Counted from the first letter of the stretch, positions 35,088 through 43,813 are shown. The stretch: DNA of 64,000 nucleotides from Psychroserpens sp. Hel_I_66 (GCF_000799465.1 NZ_JUGU01000001.1:1736001-1800000); one strand, 5' to 3'. The notes: generated from the letters alone by a model not told the origin. Program-made: numbers and translations.

Positions 35088-35094
35088 AACATTT

Positions 35095-35655
35095 ATGAAA
35101 CGCATATTAAAAATCATCGGAATACTTTTAATTGTATATTTCTTTTTAGCTTATGCTTTTCCGAAATTTATTGCAGTACCATTTGCAGCGTGGAATTCTC
35201 AACAAGTATGGAAAGAAGTTGAAAAAGAGCATCTGGAAACTCAACTGGCCGATAATGAAATAATTGGAGTTTACGAATATCAAGCCGAAAATAAAGAAGA
35301 AAATCATTCCATTTTTATTGACATAGTTGACAACAAATTAGTTGGATTCTATTTTGGAACTGAAGATGGAAGTGGACACGGTATTTTTCATTACGGAAAT
35401 CCGCTCTTGAATTTTAAACTGACCGATAAAGAAATTGCGTTTGAAATTGGACAAAGAGAATTATTTGAAACTACACGAAATAAAGTTTACAAAGCGGATG
35501 AAAAGCCGAAAAAAGAAATCGCAATCGGAATTTCGAAAAGCCCTTTAAAATATTCTGGACAATTGACTGAATTAGGGTTTGAATTAAATTGCGAATCTGA
35601 ATTTAACGATTGTTGGGAAAATAAAATGGAATTTAAAAAAGTTTACGATTTATAA
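35095..35655 (+). CDS. Single-pass membrane or exported protein, 186 aa (cassette 8)
   Basis: A hydrophobic N-terminus (ILKIIGILLIVYFFLAYAF) anchors or exports a beta-rich domain (ENHSIFIDIVDNKLVGFYFGTEDGSGHGIFHYG). No family is named. Start ATG lies 8 bp after the closing attC core, leaving almost no leader, which is common in this array. Cassette ends GTTGGCAAA and TTTGCCAAC pair. Confidence 0.7.
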   Translation: MKRILKIIGILLIVYFFLAYAFPKFIAVPFAAWNSQQVWKEVEKEHLETQLADNEIIGVYEYQAENKEENHSIFIDIVDNKLVGFYFGTEDGSGHGIFHYGNPLLNFKLTDKEIAFEIGQRELFETTRNKVYKADEKPKKEIAIGISKSPLKYSGQLTELGFELNCESEFNDCWENKMEFKKVYDL

Positions 35656-35664
35656 AAAACGATT

Positions 35665-35795
35665 TGCCAACACCGTATATAATTTATTGCTAGTTTTAGC
35701 CTACTTACGAAAATCCTCGCGGATTTTCTATTCGGTTTTTATTTGCTAACTTTAGTGCTTAAACCACGCAACAAACCATATACAAAAACGTTGTG
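35665..35795 (+). repeat. attC-like site 8
   Basis: It opens TGCCAAC and closes GTTGTGA. The arms are GTATATAATTTATTGC and GCAACAAACCATATAC, with three A.C mismatches at the usual positions. Confidence 0.82.
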
Positions 35796-35815
35796 AGCAA
35801 TTAAAAAAAAAGCCT

Positions 35816-36190
35816 GTGAGAATCAAATATTTTGGGATTTTAATAATATTAGTCGTTGTCACAAGTTGTAATTACATTGACTGTAATTATGAAAAATTGA
35901 CCAAGAAAGAATACGAGAAAATAGCGGAACTCAATCGGAATGCAAAACGGATTGACTCAATGTATAACGATAAGTGTTTGAAAGGATTTTTTCACGTTTA
36001 TCTAAAATCAAAATCAACGGATTTAGAAACTGAAAATGAAATTGGCGGAATAATTACGGAATTGAAGAATGAAAATATGAAAAGGGATGTTTGGGTTTTT
36101 AATAATCAAGAGATTTTTCTTTATCGATTATTTTATTCCGATTCGAATGATGAAATAATTAAAACGGACTTACAATATCCGAATCAATAA
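35816..36190 (+). CDS. Small lipoprotein, 124 aa (cassette 9)
   Basis: Start is GTG; the signal (FGILIILVVVTSC) ends at a lipobox Cys near residue 16. The mature protein is acidic and lysine-rich with no recognised fold. The cassette starts GTTGTGAGCA and ends TGCTCACAAC, exact complements. The attC that follows is interrupted by an IS110-family element right after its opening core. Confidence 0.7.
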   Translation: MRIKYFGILIILVVVTSCNYIDCNYEKLTKKEYEKIAELNRNAKRIDSMYNDKCLKGFFHVYLKSKSTDLETENEIGGIITELKNENMKRDVWVFNNQEIFLYRLFYSDSNDEIIKTDLQYPNQ

Positions 36191-36263
36191 ACAAACGGAA
36201 TAAATTGAGCGGAAAATAACTGCTCACAACAAAGTACTGTGTTAAAAAACAAGTAAAACCCCA

Positions 36264-37235
36264 TTAATTTTTCACCAACACACTTTTATATTCCCTATCA
36301 TATTTCAACCCTGATTTAGCAACTGCAAAAGCTTGTTTCAACAGCTTGTTACACACCGCTATCAATGCCAGTTTTTTGCTCTTTCCCTTTGCCACTATAC
36401 GATCATAGATCGCCTTGCATGCCCTGTTATATTTAACCGCACTGAAACTGCACATGAACAATAGGCTCCGCAGCTTCTGGTTGCCCATCTTACTGATCCT
36501 GCTGCGCCCGCTCACGCTGCTCCCACTGTTCCTTATTATTGGTGTCAGGCCTGCATAGCTGCAGAGTTCGCTTGCACTTGAAAAACGCTCGAACCCACCA
36601 GTGAGGACTATCAGCATGACACCTGTCTTGGTACCGATGCCAGGTATGCTCCTCACGCAGGTCAGTACCTCTTGGTGCGCCCGTTTTACGGCCATGAGCA
36701 GTCTTTTCTCCAGTTCCGCCATCTCTTTCTCAATATGTTTTTTGGAGCGGTTCAGGGATGATACCACTGCCCTGCTCGGGTTTCCCAGAACCTCCTCTCC
36801 ATGCAGTTTGTTCTTTATCATGGTGCACTGCTTTGTGTACACGTCAAGGAGCCTTGCCATCTGCAGGCATTCTGTCTGCTCCCTGGAATTGCCCTTCCAG
36901 AGTTTCAGTTCCACCTGTTTTGCATACTCGCAGATGAGTCTGGAATCGCTCTTGTCGGTCTTGACCTTCGAGAGCTTCATCTGTATGAAGCGCTTTACCG
37001 CCAATGGGTTCTCCACGGATACTTTAATGCCGGACTCTAGCAGGTGGTAGGCAAGCTGGTAATGGTAGTAGCCCGTGGCCTCCATCACACAGTGGCTGTC
37101 ACCGTCCAATAGTTTTGCAAACTTTCTGAAGCCAGAGGGATTGTTCTTGAACTGATAGTGGGTCCCTTCAGGATCCGTGACATCGAAGACCAGATGGCTG
37201 ATGTCAATCCCAAAATATTTGATATCTTTATCCAT
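36264..37235 (-). CDS. IS110-family transposase, 323 aa
   Basis: An RNA-guided DEDD recombinase of the IS110 type. The N-terminal RuvC-like domain has GIDISHLVFDV (first Asp), MEATGYYHYQLAYHL (Glu) and KTDKSDSRLICEY (Asp pair). The C-terminal Tnp20 domain has SIPGIGTKTGVML and SGSSVSGRSRISKMGNQKLR, with the serine-rich stretch holding the likely nucleophile. Length is near the family norm of 320-400. It is opposite to the cassette genes and uses GC-richer codons. Confidence 0.95.
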   Translation of the reverse strand: MDKDIKYFGIDISHLVFDVTDPEGTHYQFKNNPSGFRKFAKLLDGDSHCVMEATGYYHYQLAYHLLESGIKVSVENPLAVKRFIQMKLSKVKTDKSDSRLICEYAKQVELKLWKGNSREQTECLQMARLLDVYTKQCTMIKNKLHGEEVLGNPSRAVVSSLNRSKKHIEKEMAELEKRLLMAVKRAHQEVLTCVRSIPGIGTKTGVMLIVLTGGFERFSSASELCSYAGLTPIIRNSGSSVSGRSRISKMGNQKLRSLLFMCSFSAVKYNRACKAIYDRIVAKGKSKKLALIAVCNKLLKQAFAVAKSGLKYDREYKSVLVKN

Positions 37236-37448
37236 AAGAAAATGTTTTGTGAAAGGACAATCTACGCGAGTTCCAACGACTTAAAACCGAGGTCCGAAAG
37301 GCCTCATAGAACTGTACGGAATCTGTGTAGAAAAGAGAGGGGGTTTTCAATGTTGACGAAGTCCAAAGCTTCTGCGTGTATATTAACCTTATTCCTCTCT
37401 TTTGTTCTTTCTGATTTATACTCTAATTTAATGAATTGTAAACTTAAG
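37236..37448 (-). ncRNA. Candidate IS110 bridge RNA region
   Basis: The non-coding end upstream of the transposase, where IS110 elements encode the bridge RNA. A hairpin GAGGTCC-GAAA-GGCCTC lies at 37289-37305. CGTGTATA at 37375-37382 equals the attC base run just right of the insertion (37450-37457). TGTTG at about 37351 is the complement of the CAACA left of it. This fits two target guides. Transcription and exact limits are unknown. Confidence 0.45.
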
Positions 37449-37603
37449 CCGTGTATAATTAATTGCTTGGTTTTAGCTAATTTACGAAAGTCCTCGCGGA
37501 CTTTCTATCTGTGTTTTATTTGCTAACTTTAGTGCTTAAAACACGCAACTAATCATACACATCAACGTTGGCAGTAATTACTCAGACCCAACAAACTAGA
37601 TTA

Positions 37604-38071
37604 TTAACGTTTATCTTTTTTCAGCCTGTCATCAATTGGTAATTCAATAAACTCGACTACTTCAACTCTTCCAAAATCTTTAAATAAAGGATTTAGAATA
37701 ATATTTGATTCAAGACCGACAATAGTAGATGGCACTCTTAAAGCAAATCTATTTCGATCTTTTGCTAAATCAGTAAAAACCTCTGTTGTTTTAGAAGAAT
37801 ACGGATATTGATTCCATCTTTCGGGAAGTTCTTTTAATTCTTCTATTAAAAACTCGTCTGGAAATTGAATTTTTGCAATTAAAATTTCTTTAGGTAAATA
37901 TGCTATGTTTTCGGAATGAACATAATATTCTAATAACGCTAATGAAATATTTTCTGAACAATAAACAGCCCTCGTACCAACTGAATTCCATCTTCCGCCA
38001 ACTTTTTCAGCACCAATTCCTGATAATGTTTTGTCTTTGTATTTTACATTAGCTACTCTATAGACAATCAT
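37604..38071 (-). CDS. RES-domain toxin, 155 aa (cassette 10)
   Basis: A RES-family toxin; characterised members degrade or modify NAD+. The domain signature is visible as YRVANVKY near the start (Arg) and GGRWNSVGTRAVYCSENISLALLEYY (residues about 25-50, with the conserved Glu and Ser), and the length is typical. Its ATG overlaps the antitoxin stop by one base. The pair is read opposite to all other cassettes, so it must use its own promoter. Confidence 0.9.
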   Translation of the reverse strand: MIVYRVANVKYKDKTLSGIGAEKVGGRWNSVGTRAVYCSENISLALLEYYVHSENIAYLPKEILIAKIQFPDEFLIEELKELPERWNQYPYSSKTTEVFTDLAKDRNRFALRVPSTIVGLESNIILNPLFKDFGRVEVVEFIELPIDDRLKKDKR

Positions 38072-38580
38072 TAGCTATAAACGTTATATTGAACCCTAAT
38101 GATTTCGTTTTCTACCATTTCAAAACCAAAACTACTATCAAGTAGCTCAAATGGAACTTTATTGCCGAGAGTTTTCGACGGAGTCATTAACCATTTCTTA
38201 AAATCTTCCTTTGAATCAAAGACCTCATAACCTAATCCAAATAATCTAGCTAATTCATAAATACGCTCAGACGTCTCTTTTCCATAAACAGCTTTCTTTT
38301 GCATACTACTTATAGATGCAGGAAGTATATGTTCAAACTCTTTTTCAGTAGAATCTGTATATTGAATCAATTGTTTCCAATCTGACTTTTTCACACCTTC
38401 TCTAATACGTCCTATTAATTCCATTTTGAACCCAGGAGCATCTTTAGAATGAACAACAACCCAAGATGGTGAAAACTTACTATGTCTTGACCTTACTGGA
38501 TTTTTTCCTTTTCTAGCAACACTCAATTTTACTGAACCTTGTTTTTTATTTGAGTTCTCTGTTCTTGTCTTACCTTCCAT
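38071..38580 (-). CDS. Xre/ParS-type (DUF2384) antitoxin, 169 aa (cassette 10)
   Basis: The partner of the RES toxin. The central part looks like the Xre-derived HTH of this antitoxin family. The C-terminal DUF2384-like toxin-binding region is ERIYELARLFGLGYEVFDSKEDFKKWL followed by TPSKTLGNKVPFELLDSSFGFEMVENEI. It is the promoter-proximal gene. An imperfect palindrome ATTGTAAATATACAAT lies 24 bp upstream (38604-38619) and is probably its operator. Such pairs stabilise long cassette arrays in chromosomal integrons. Confidence 0.9.
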   Translation of the reverse strand: MEGKTRTENSNKKQGSVKLSVARKGKNPVRSRHSKFSPSWVVVHSKDAPGFKMELIGRIREGVKKSDWKQLIQYTDSTEKEFEHILPASISSMQKKAVYGKETSERIYELARLFGLGYEVFDSKEDFKKWLMTPSKTLGNKVPFELLDSSFGFEMVENEIIRVQYNVYS

Positions 38581-38603
38581 TATTGTATTTTTACGCCTTA
38601 TCT

Positions 38604-38619
38604 ATTGTAAATATACAAT
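38604..38619. promoter_or_regulatory. Operator candidate of the RES/Xre pair
   Basis: ATTGTAAATATACAAT has ATTGTA/TACAAT half-sites and sits 24 bp upstream of the antitoxin start, the usual place for autorepression by an Xre antitoxin. Confidence 0.5.
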
Positions 38620-38688
38620 ATAATTTAGAACTATTAGAGACTTTAACTAAAATTCATATAGAAAAAGTTGAAAAGGAATAAAAACTAC

Positions 38689-38820
38689 TGCCAACAATGT
38701 GTATAATTCATTGCTAGTTATAGCCTCTTACGAAAGTCCTCGCGGACCTTCTATCTGTGATTTATTTGCTAACTTTAGTGCTTAATCACGCAACGAAATC
38801 ATACACTAGACCGTTAGGCA
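38689..38820 (+). repeat. attC-like site 10
   Basis: It opens TGCCAAC and closes GTTAGGC, which fits the classical GTTRRRY core. The arms are GTGTATAATTCATTGC and GCAACGAAATCATACAC, with one extra unpaired base in the right arm. Confidence 0.82.
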
Positions 38821-38824
38821 ACAT

Positions 38825-39541
38825 ATGACAAAACTCATAGAGAACAATTCAATTCTGAAAAATTTACCTCGTGAATTCAGTAGTTCTGAACTTTTGATTT
38901 TTGATTCAATGCGGTTTGCTTTTGAACTTATTGACCACTCATATTCTCAATTGACAAGTGCCTTACTAAAAATATCAAACGATAACCCGAATAGAAATAC
39001 GCCTGCAATATTTGGATATGCTTGGTCTATAATTGACAATGCTGTCCGTCTAGCAAATATCTGTAAACAACTACCTTGGGAAAATGAATCTGAAATAGTA
39101 GGACATTTACACTATTTAAAAGAATTTCGACATACTCATCAACATCTTGACGAAAGAATTAATGAATCTCTTTTAAAAACAGAAACACCCTTTTTCGGAG
39201 TTATATCTTGGGTTTATAAATATCCGAATTCAGAGGATTTTGATTTATTTCAGTTGGTAAGTGGAAACGTGATTTTTGGCCCAAACGCAAAACAAACTGT
39301 GCCAGATTTGACTAATAGTAATAAAGAACTAAATACTATAAGAATTCATTCTGTTAACCGTAAAGCTGAACTTATTGAAACAGATTTAGATGAAATTATT
39401 GATAATCTGAAAAATTTAGCAAATGAATTGGAGCGAAGACTTAAATTATTCTGTGAGGAAAAAAATATATCACCAATCAATTGGAAATCGAGACAAGACA
39501 TTGTGTTAAGAATTAAACCAGAACGCAAAAAAAAAGAATAA
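38825..39541 (+). CDS. Soluble protein, 238 aa, unknown (cassette 11)
   Basis: A mostly helical cytoplasmic protein. The stretch LHYLKEFRHTHQHLDERI near residue 100 has a Arg/His cluster reminiscent of HEPN-like or histidine-rich active sites, but I cannot place it in a family. The C-terminus is very basic (RIKPERKKKE). The ATG is 4 bp after the closing attC core. Cassette ends GTTAGGCAAC and GTTGCCTAAC are exact complements, and GCCTAAC fits the RYYYAAC integron core. Confidence 0.7.
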   Translation: MTKLIENNSILKNLPREFSSSELLIFDSMRFAFELIDHSYSQLTSALLKISNDNPNRNTPAIFGYAWSIIDNAVRLANICKQLPWENESEIVGHLHYLKEFRHTHQHLDERINESLLKTETPFFGVISWVYKYPNSEDFDLFQLVSGNVIFGPNAKQTVPDLTNSNKELNTIRIHSVNRKAELIETDLDEIIDNLKNLANELERRLKLFCEEKNISPINWKSRQDIVLRIKPERKKKE

Positions 39542-39549
39542 AATACGTT

Positions 39550-39682
39550 GCCTAACACCGTATAAAAATAATTGCTAAATTAGTGCTTAAACAAAGGTTG
39601 TTGCGCTTTTGCTACGTCTGATTTTCCTTCGGAAAATCCTCGCACACAAAACCGCAACTATTCTTATACATAAACGTTACCC
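39550..39682 (+). repeat. attC-like site 11
   Basis: It opens GCCTAAC (RYYYAAC) and closes GTTACCC. The arms are GTATAAAAATAATTGC and GCAACTATTCTTATAC, the same subfamily as site 2, with nearly identical interior. Confidence 0.82.
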
Positions 39683-39698
39683 GCAAGCTAAAGAAACA

Positions 39699-41189
39699 TT
39701 GGAAATACAATTAGAACCATACAAAACGATTAAGAATAAGGATTTTGGAACAGCGGAAATAAAAATAACGCAGGAAGTTTTTGACGACGTTATATTTATA
39801 GATAATAAAACAGTTCTGAACTTTAACAATTGTCGATTTCAAAAGCTAATTATTATCAACGAAAATGCAATTGACTTCAAAAATATATCTTTAAACTTTT
39901 CATCCTGCCAAATTCAAGATATTCAAATAGGCAAAATAAACACCGAACAAATTTCATTTCATTTCGGCGGTTCTATAATTAGCGGGAATATTAATAACAA
40001 TTTAATTAAAAATATTTCAATTAATAATTGCATTACGCCTTCTCTATTTTTACAATATCAAAAACGAATCGATATATCTTACACGGAAGAAAATATATTT
40101 TTAAGTAAATGGAAAACTTTACTTAAAGGCTCTGATGTAAAGTCAATAGATACTTTGTTAAGTCTGAAACAGTCAATTTACGTTAATCACTCAAAAAAAA
40201 TAAATTTCCGCTTTAACCACAGCAAAGAAGAAGAATCAGGAGTTTACTGTACACTAAACGAACAAATAACGGAATATAAGACTCGATATTTTTTAACAAA
40301 CGGGGAAAAGAAAAAACTAAATATAAATTTGAGCATAGATTTTTCCAAGGTAATTGATGAACAGCTAAAGATTGAAAATTGCATTTTAAATTCTCTATCA
40401 TTAAGAGGTTCTGCCAATGAAAAAATTTCCATTGAAAATACTGAAATAAGCAATCTTTACATTAGAGATTTTAGCTCTGAATCTGAAATGTTACTTTATA
40501 ATATTTCGCCTTACTCAATTGATTCTAAAGTTGAAGTCCATAAATCTAATATGGACAACAGTTGGTTCGATAACATTGATTTCAATGGCTATAAAACATT
40601 ATCATTTTATAGAACACGTTTTGCTAAAGCAACTTTTACAAGCTGTAATTTTCCAAAGGATAGTTTAAGTTTTGAAAAGTTTATGACGTTAGAAAACATA
40701 CATTACCCTGAAAAAAAACCACAAAACTATTATAAAGACCAATATGAAACGTTTCTTCAATTGAGGAAATCTTTAGAAGGTTCTGGGAATTATTTTGAGG
40801 CACAAAAACTTGGTGCTATTTCAAAAGATTCTTTGAAAAGGATTTCAAGTTTACCGAAATCTGATAATTTTATCCTTGGTTTGAACAGTATTTCAAACAA
40901 TCACGGATTATCAATTAAAAGACCTCTTTTTGGACTTTTTATCTTCTCAATACTCTTCTACGTTTTATATCTTTTAAGTATTGGTAGAATTTTTAAGTCC
41001 ACAGAAGTTGACTGGAATTTAGTCGGACATTATTTTTCATTCTTGGATTTAACTCACAGAAAGGATTTTTTAATATCTAAATCGGAATATACATTTTGGA
41101 CTTTGTTTCTCGATTTTGGAAATAAAATAATTGTAGGCTTTTTTGTATTTCAATTTATTTCAGCATTTAGAAAGTATGTGAGGAAATAA
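39699..41189 (+). CDS. Beta-helix-like protein with C-terminal membrane helices, 496 aa (cassette 12)
   Basis: The TTG at 39699 is taken as start; upstream in-frame codons belong to attC site 11. Residues about 20-330 show short strand repeats such as VLNFNNCRFQKLIIIN and IENCILNSLSLRG, suggesting a right-handed beta-helix related to pentapeptide-repeat folds. Residues about 410-430 and 470-490 are hydrophobic helices near the C-terminus (FGLFIFSILFYVLYLLSIG; FGNKIIVGFFVFQFISAF). This is the largest single cassette protein. Membrane-anchored beta-helix proteins of this kind are uncharacterised. Confidence 0.7.
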   Translation: MEIQLEPYKTIKNKDFGTAEIKITQEVFDDVIFIDNKTVLNFNNCRFQKLIIINENAIDFKNISLNFSSCQIQDIQIGKINTEQISFHFGGSIISGNINNNLIKNISINNCITPSLFLQYQKRIDISYTEENIFLSKWKTLLKGSDVKSIDTLLSLKQSIYVNHSKKINFRFNHSKEEESGVYCTLNEQITEYKTRYFLTNGEKKKLNINLSIDFSKVIDEQLKIENCILNSLSLRGSANEKISIENTEISNLYIRDFSSESEMLLYNISPYSIDSKVEVHKSNMDNSWFDNIDFNGYKTLSFYRTRFAKATFTSCNFPKDSLSFEKFMTLENIHYPEKKPQNYYKDQYETFLQLRKSLEGSGNYFEAQKLGAISKDSLKRISSLPKSDNFILGLNSISNNHGLSIKRPLFGLFIFSILFYVLYLLSIGRIFKSTEVDWNLVGHYFSFLDLTHRKDFLISKSEYTFWTLFLDFGNKIIVGFFVFQFISAFRKYVRK

Positions 41190-41196
41190 AGCCAGC

Positions 41197-41394
41197 GGGT
41201 AACAACGTATATAAAAAATAGCGCGAGTCTTTGCTAACACAAAGGTTCGGGCATTTTTAGGAGGTCGCCAAATTTTTAAATTTGACAAATCCCAAAAATA
41301 AAATAATTAGTAAAATTTAAAAATTCGGCTTGTGTTTAATCTGAAAAGTTATCGCTTATTTTCAGCGCTACTTTTCATATACAAACCGTTAGCA
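41197..41394 (+). repeat. attC-like site 12 (long type)
   Basis: It opens GGGTAAC and closes GTTAGCA. It is of the 195-bp subfamily with the CCAAATTTTTAAATTTG centre. Confidence 0.8.
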
Positions 41395-41410
41395 GTAATA
41401 TAAAAAACAT

Positions 41411-42208
41411 ATGACCAACAATCTTATAAACCTTTCAGAAAAAGATTTAAATAAAAATATTTATAGAATTTATCCTTTATTTCGAATTTTAGAATTACTT
41501 GAAACCAAACAAAATGTACTTGTAAAAACAGAGGAATGGGAAGACCCATTTGAAAACTTTATTTTGAAATCTACAGGAAAGTTGCCAAGTGGAGAACTTT
41601 TCACGGTTAATTCTAGAAATAAATATTACGGACAATGTTGGAGTTTAAAAAAAGAAAGCGATGCTATGTGGAGAATATACTCTCAACACATTAAAGATTC
41701 TAAAACTAAAGAATTAATAATAGATAATATAGGCATCAAAGTTAAGTCAACTATAGGGAAAATTTTTGAGGACTTGTTTGAAACACAAGAAAATCATATA
41801 AATCCATACAACAGAAAACCTTATAACCTATTTACTTTCGCAGGAAAAGTTCAATATAAAAAGAAACAAAAGTTAGTAGAACTTTTAAATAATGCTTCTG
41901 AATACTTACTAGATGGCACTGGAAAAGGACAAGCAGAAACACTAATGTTAAAAAGATTAGCTTTTACTCACGAAAAAGAAGTTCGTTTTGTTTTTCATAA
42001 TACAAATGGTAAAACGACAGACAAAGTTTTTAAATATAAGATTAACCCAAATGAATCGTTTGAAGAAATTGTTGTTGACCCGAGAATCCCAAAGGAAACC
42101 TATTTGAAAATTAAAGAACAATTAAAAGAAAAAGGGTTTGAAAATAAGATAATTCAATCTGGATTATATAAAATAGAAAATTTTGTATTTGAAACAGATT
42201 TGAAATAA
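41411..42208 (+). CDS. DUF2971-like protein, 265 aa (cassette 13)
   Basis: Family traits are an early WEDPFEN motif (here EEWEDPFENFIL near residue 42), YYGQCWSLKKESDAMWRIYS near residue 75 and the late LAFTHEKEVRFVF plus VVDPRIPKETY. DUF2971 proteins are common in prophage and defence contexts with unknown function. Cassette ends GTTAGCAGTA and TACTGCTAAC are exact complements. Confidence 0.8.
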   Translation: MTNNLINLSEKDLNKNIYRIYPLFRILELLETKQNVLVKTEEWEDPFENFILKSTGKLPSGELFTVNSRNKYYGQCWSLKKESDAMWRIYSQHIKDSKTKELIIDNIGIKVKSTIGKIFEDLFETQENHINPYNRKPYNLFTFAGKVQYKKKQKLVELLNNASEYLLDGTGKGQAETLMLKRLAFTHEKEVRFVFHNTNGKTTDKVFKYKINPNESFEEIVVDPRIPKETYLKIKEQLKEKGFENKIIQSGLYKIENFVFETDLK

Positions 42209-42216
42209 AATACTAC

Positions 42217-42347
42217 TGCTAACACCGTATATAATTTATTGCTAGTTCTAGCCTACTTACGAAAGTCCTCGCGGACTTTCTATTCGGTTTTTATTTGCTA
42301 AATTACGTGTTTAACCACGCAACAAACCATATACAAACACGTTGTAC
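42217..42347 (+). repeat. attC-like site 13
   Basis: It opens TGCTAAC and closes GTTGTAC. The arms are GTATATAATTTATTGC and GCAACAAACCATATAC, as in site 8. Confidence 0.82.
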
Positions 42348-42368
42348 ACCATTTAAGAAAAACCGAAA

Positions 42369-42980
42369 TTGAACCAAGAAATCAAAATATCACGCTCAAA
42401 TTTAATTGCGAAATGCGACCAATATCTGAATGGAGAACTTAAAAAATCGGATTTGGAAAATTACGCATCGGATTTGATTGGAAAAGATTTTTTCGATTGG
42501 GATGATGAAATTATTTCTGACATCATTTTTCAATGGGATAGTCCAGAAATTAATTTTCCGATAAATAAGAAAAATATTGAATTGTGGAAACACCAATTAG
42601 AAACGGAAGAAAACCTTTTAGCGGATTATAATTTGTGGAATGTACATATTGATAGACAAAAAGAAATTTGCGAAAAATATCATTCCAAGTGGAATCCGAT
42701 AAATAAAAAATTAAAGATTGGATTTGGTTCTAACTTAAATACTGACCCAATTCACGGAATAAGACATCCGCAAGAAAAAGGAACAACTGGTTGGTATATT
42801 TGGACAGGAGAATATTCGGAATCCGATAATTTTTTTAAACCAATTTGTGCTGAACATTTACTTCAAATACGACCGGATTTAATTAAATATTTCGGACTTG
42901 ATATTGGATATCGTTTCTTAATTGACAAAAAAGGATACGAAGATGTTTGGTACGATGAAAAATTAATATTAACCGAATAA
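42369..42980 (+). CDS. Possible immunity-type protein, 203 aa (cassette 14)
   Basis: Start is TTG. The C-terminal 80 residues (TTGWYIWTGEYSESDNFF, IKYFGLDIGYRFLID, YEDVWYDEKL) resemble short immunity-protein domains found next to polymorphic toxins (Imm33/DUF2185-like). This is from memory of motif style and is uncertain. No toxin partner is in the cassette, so an orphan immunity gene protecting against neighbours is one reading. Cassette ends GTTGTACACC and GGTGTACAAC pair exactly. Confidence 0.65.
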   Translation: MNQEIKISRSNLIAKCDQYLNGELKKSDLENYASDLIGKDFFDWDDEIISDIIFQWDSPEINFPINKKNIELWKHQLETEENLLADYNLWNVHIDRQKEICEKYHSKWNPINKKLKIGFGSNLNTDPIHGIRHPQEKGTTGWYIWTGEYSESDNFFKPICAEHLLQIRPDLIKYFGLDIGYRFLIDKKGYEDVWYDEKLILTE

Positions 42981-42988
42981 AAAACGGT

Positions 42989-43120
42989 GTACAACACAGT
43001 ATATAAGCTATGGCTTGGTCAGTCCACACTTGGAAAATCCTGCGGATTTTCCAAAGCCAGTTTTTATCAGGAAAGGTCTGTGCCGAGACACGCCACAGCT
43101 CATATACATAAACGTTGTAA
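42989..43120 (+). repeat. attC-like site 14 (TATGGC type)
   Basis: It opens GTACAAC and closes GTTGTAA. The arms are GTATATAAGCTATGGC and GCCACAGCTCATATAC, with two A.C mismatches. Confidence 0.82.
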
Positions 43121-43132
43121 ACAATACGAAAA

Positions 43133-43651
43133 ATGACATTTCGGAACATAATAATAATTTTAATTTTGACTTTCTTCTCTTGTAAAACTGCAAAAGTTGA
43201 AACCAAAATTGAACAACCAAAAACGGAAATAAATGCGTCTGAATTTCCTCAACAAATAGGTTTTATAAATGACTTTGAAAAAATATTCACGGAAGATGAT
43301 ATTAAATTTTTAGAAAATGCTCTTTTGTATTACAAAGAAAACTCTAATAGAGAAATCGCAATAATTACAATCGAATCTGTACCAGAAAATACGGAATTTT
43401 ACCAATACGCTATCAGAATGTCGGACAATTGGAATGTCGGAAAAAATAATGACGGAAACGGACTAACTGTTGTGTTGAGTAAAAAATTAAGAAAAGTAAG
43501 AATATCAACAACCGAAAAAACTCGAAACTATTTGACAGATGAATTTTGCCAAAAAGTAATCGATGAAAATATGATTCCTGAATTTAAAAAAGGAAATTAT
43601 AACGATGGAATTTTACTCGGAATAAATGAATTAATAAGAAAATGGATATAA
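43133..43651 (+). CDS. TPM-domain lipoprotein, 172 aa (cassette 15)
   Basis: A lipoprotein signal (IIIILILTFFSC, Cys near 17) precedes a TPM domain (TLP18.3/Psb32/MOLO-1 family): GFINDFEKIFTEDDIKFLE, then REIAIITIESV, then DNWNVGKNNDGNGLTVVLS and RKVRISTTEKTRNYLTDE. Some family members are acid phosphatases or assist membrane complexes. It is likely periplasmic and lipid-anchored. Cassette ends GTTGTAAACA and TGTTTACAAC pair. Confidence 0.85.
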   Translation: MTFRNIIIILILTFFSCKTAKVETKIEQPKTEINASEFPQQIGFINDFEKIFTEDDIKFLENALLYYKENSNREIAIITIESVPENTEFYQYAIRMSDNWNVGKNNDGNGLTVVLSKKLRKVRISTTEKTRNYLTDEFCQKVIDENMIPEFKKGNYNDGILLGINELIRKWI

Positions 43652-43659
43652 AGTACTGT

Positions 43660-43791
43660 TTACAACACCGTATAAAAATAATTGCGGTTTAGTGCTTAAT
43701 CAAAGGTCGTTGCGTGTTTGTAACGTCTGATTTTCCTTCGGAAAATCCTCGCATACAAATCCGCAACTATTCTTATACATCAACGTTGTAA
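43660..43791 (+). repeat. attC-like site 15
   Basis: It opens TTACAAC and closes GTTGTAA. The arms are GTATAAAAATAATTGC and GCAACTATTCTTATAC, as in sites 2 and 11. Confidence 0.8.
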
Positions 43792-43813
43792 TTAATTTAC
43801 GAAAAAAACCAAG

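Larger units (their letters stand above)
36232..37448 (-). mobile_element. IS110-family insertion sequence inside attC site 9
   Basis: It carries one DEDD transposase gene, no terminal inverted repeats and about 210 bp of non-coding DNA upstream of the transposase, all typical of IS110. Base composition is less AT-rich than the array, pointing to recent arrival. The exact ends are uncertain by a few bases because the core dinucleotide could belong to either side. Confidence 0.8.
36224..37573 (+). repeat. attC-like site 9, split by an insertion sequence
   Basis: The opening TCACAAC (36224-36230) is separated by about 1.2 kb from the rest of the site, which resumes at 37449 with CCGTGTATAATTAATTGC and closes GTTGGCA at 37567-37573. 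Removing the insert restores a normal site of about 133 bp. Confidence 0.8.

Noticed and set aside
36224-37573. IS110 element as the cause of cassette duplication
   Set aside because: It lies outside all duplicated cassettes, and the copies break at attC G/TT points and not at IS ends.
39609-39698. N-terminal extensions of cassette genes reading back through attC (also near 31397, 33576, 48002, 54447, 55655, 56681 and 59044)
   Set aside because: The extra codons are attC sequence shared by unrelated genes. Signal peptides or domain starts begin at the later start, and duplicate cassettes lose the extension.
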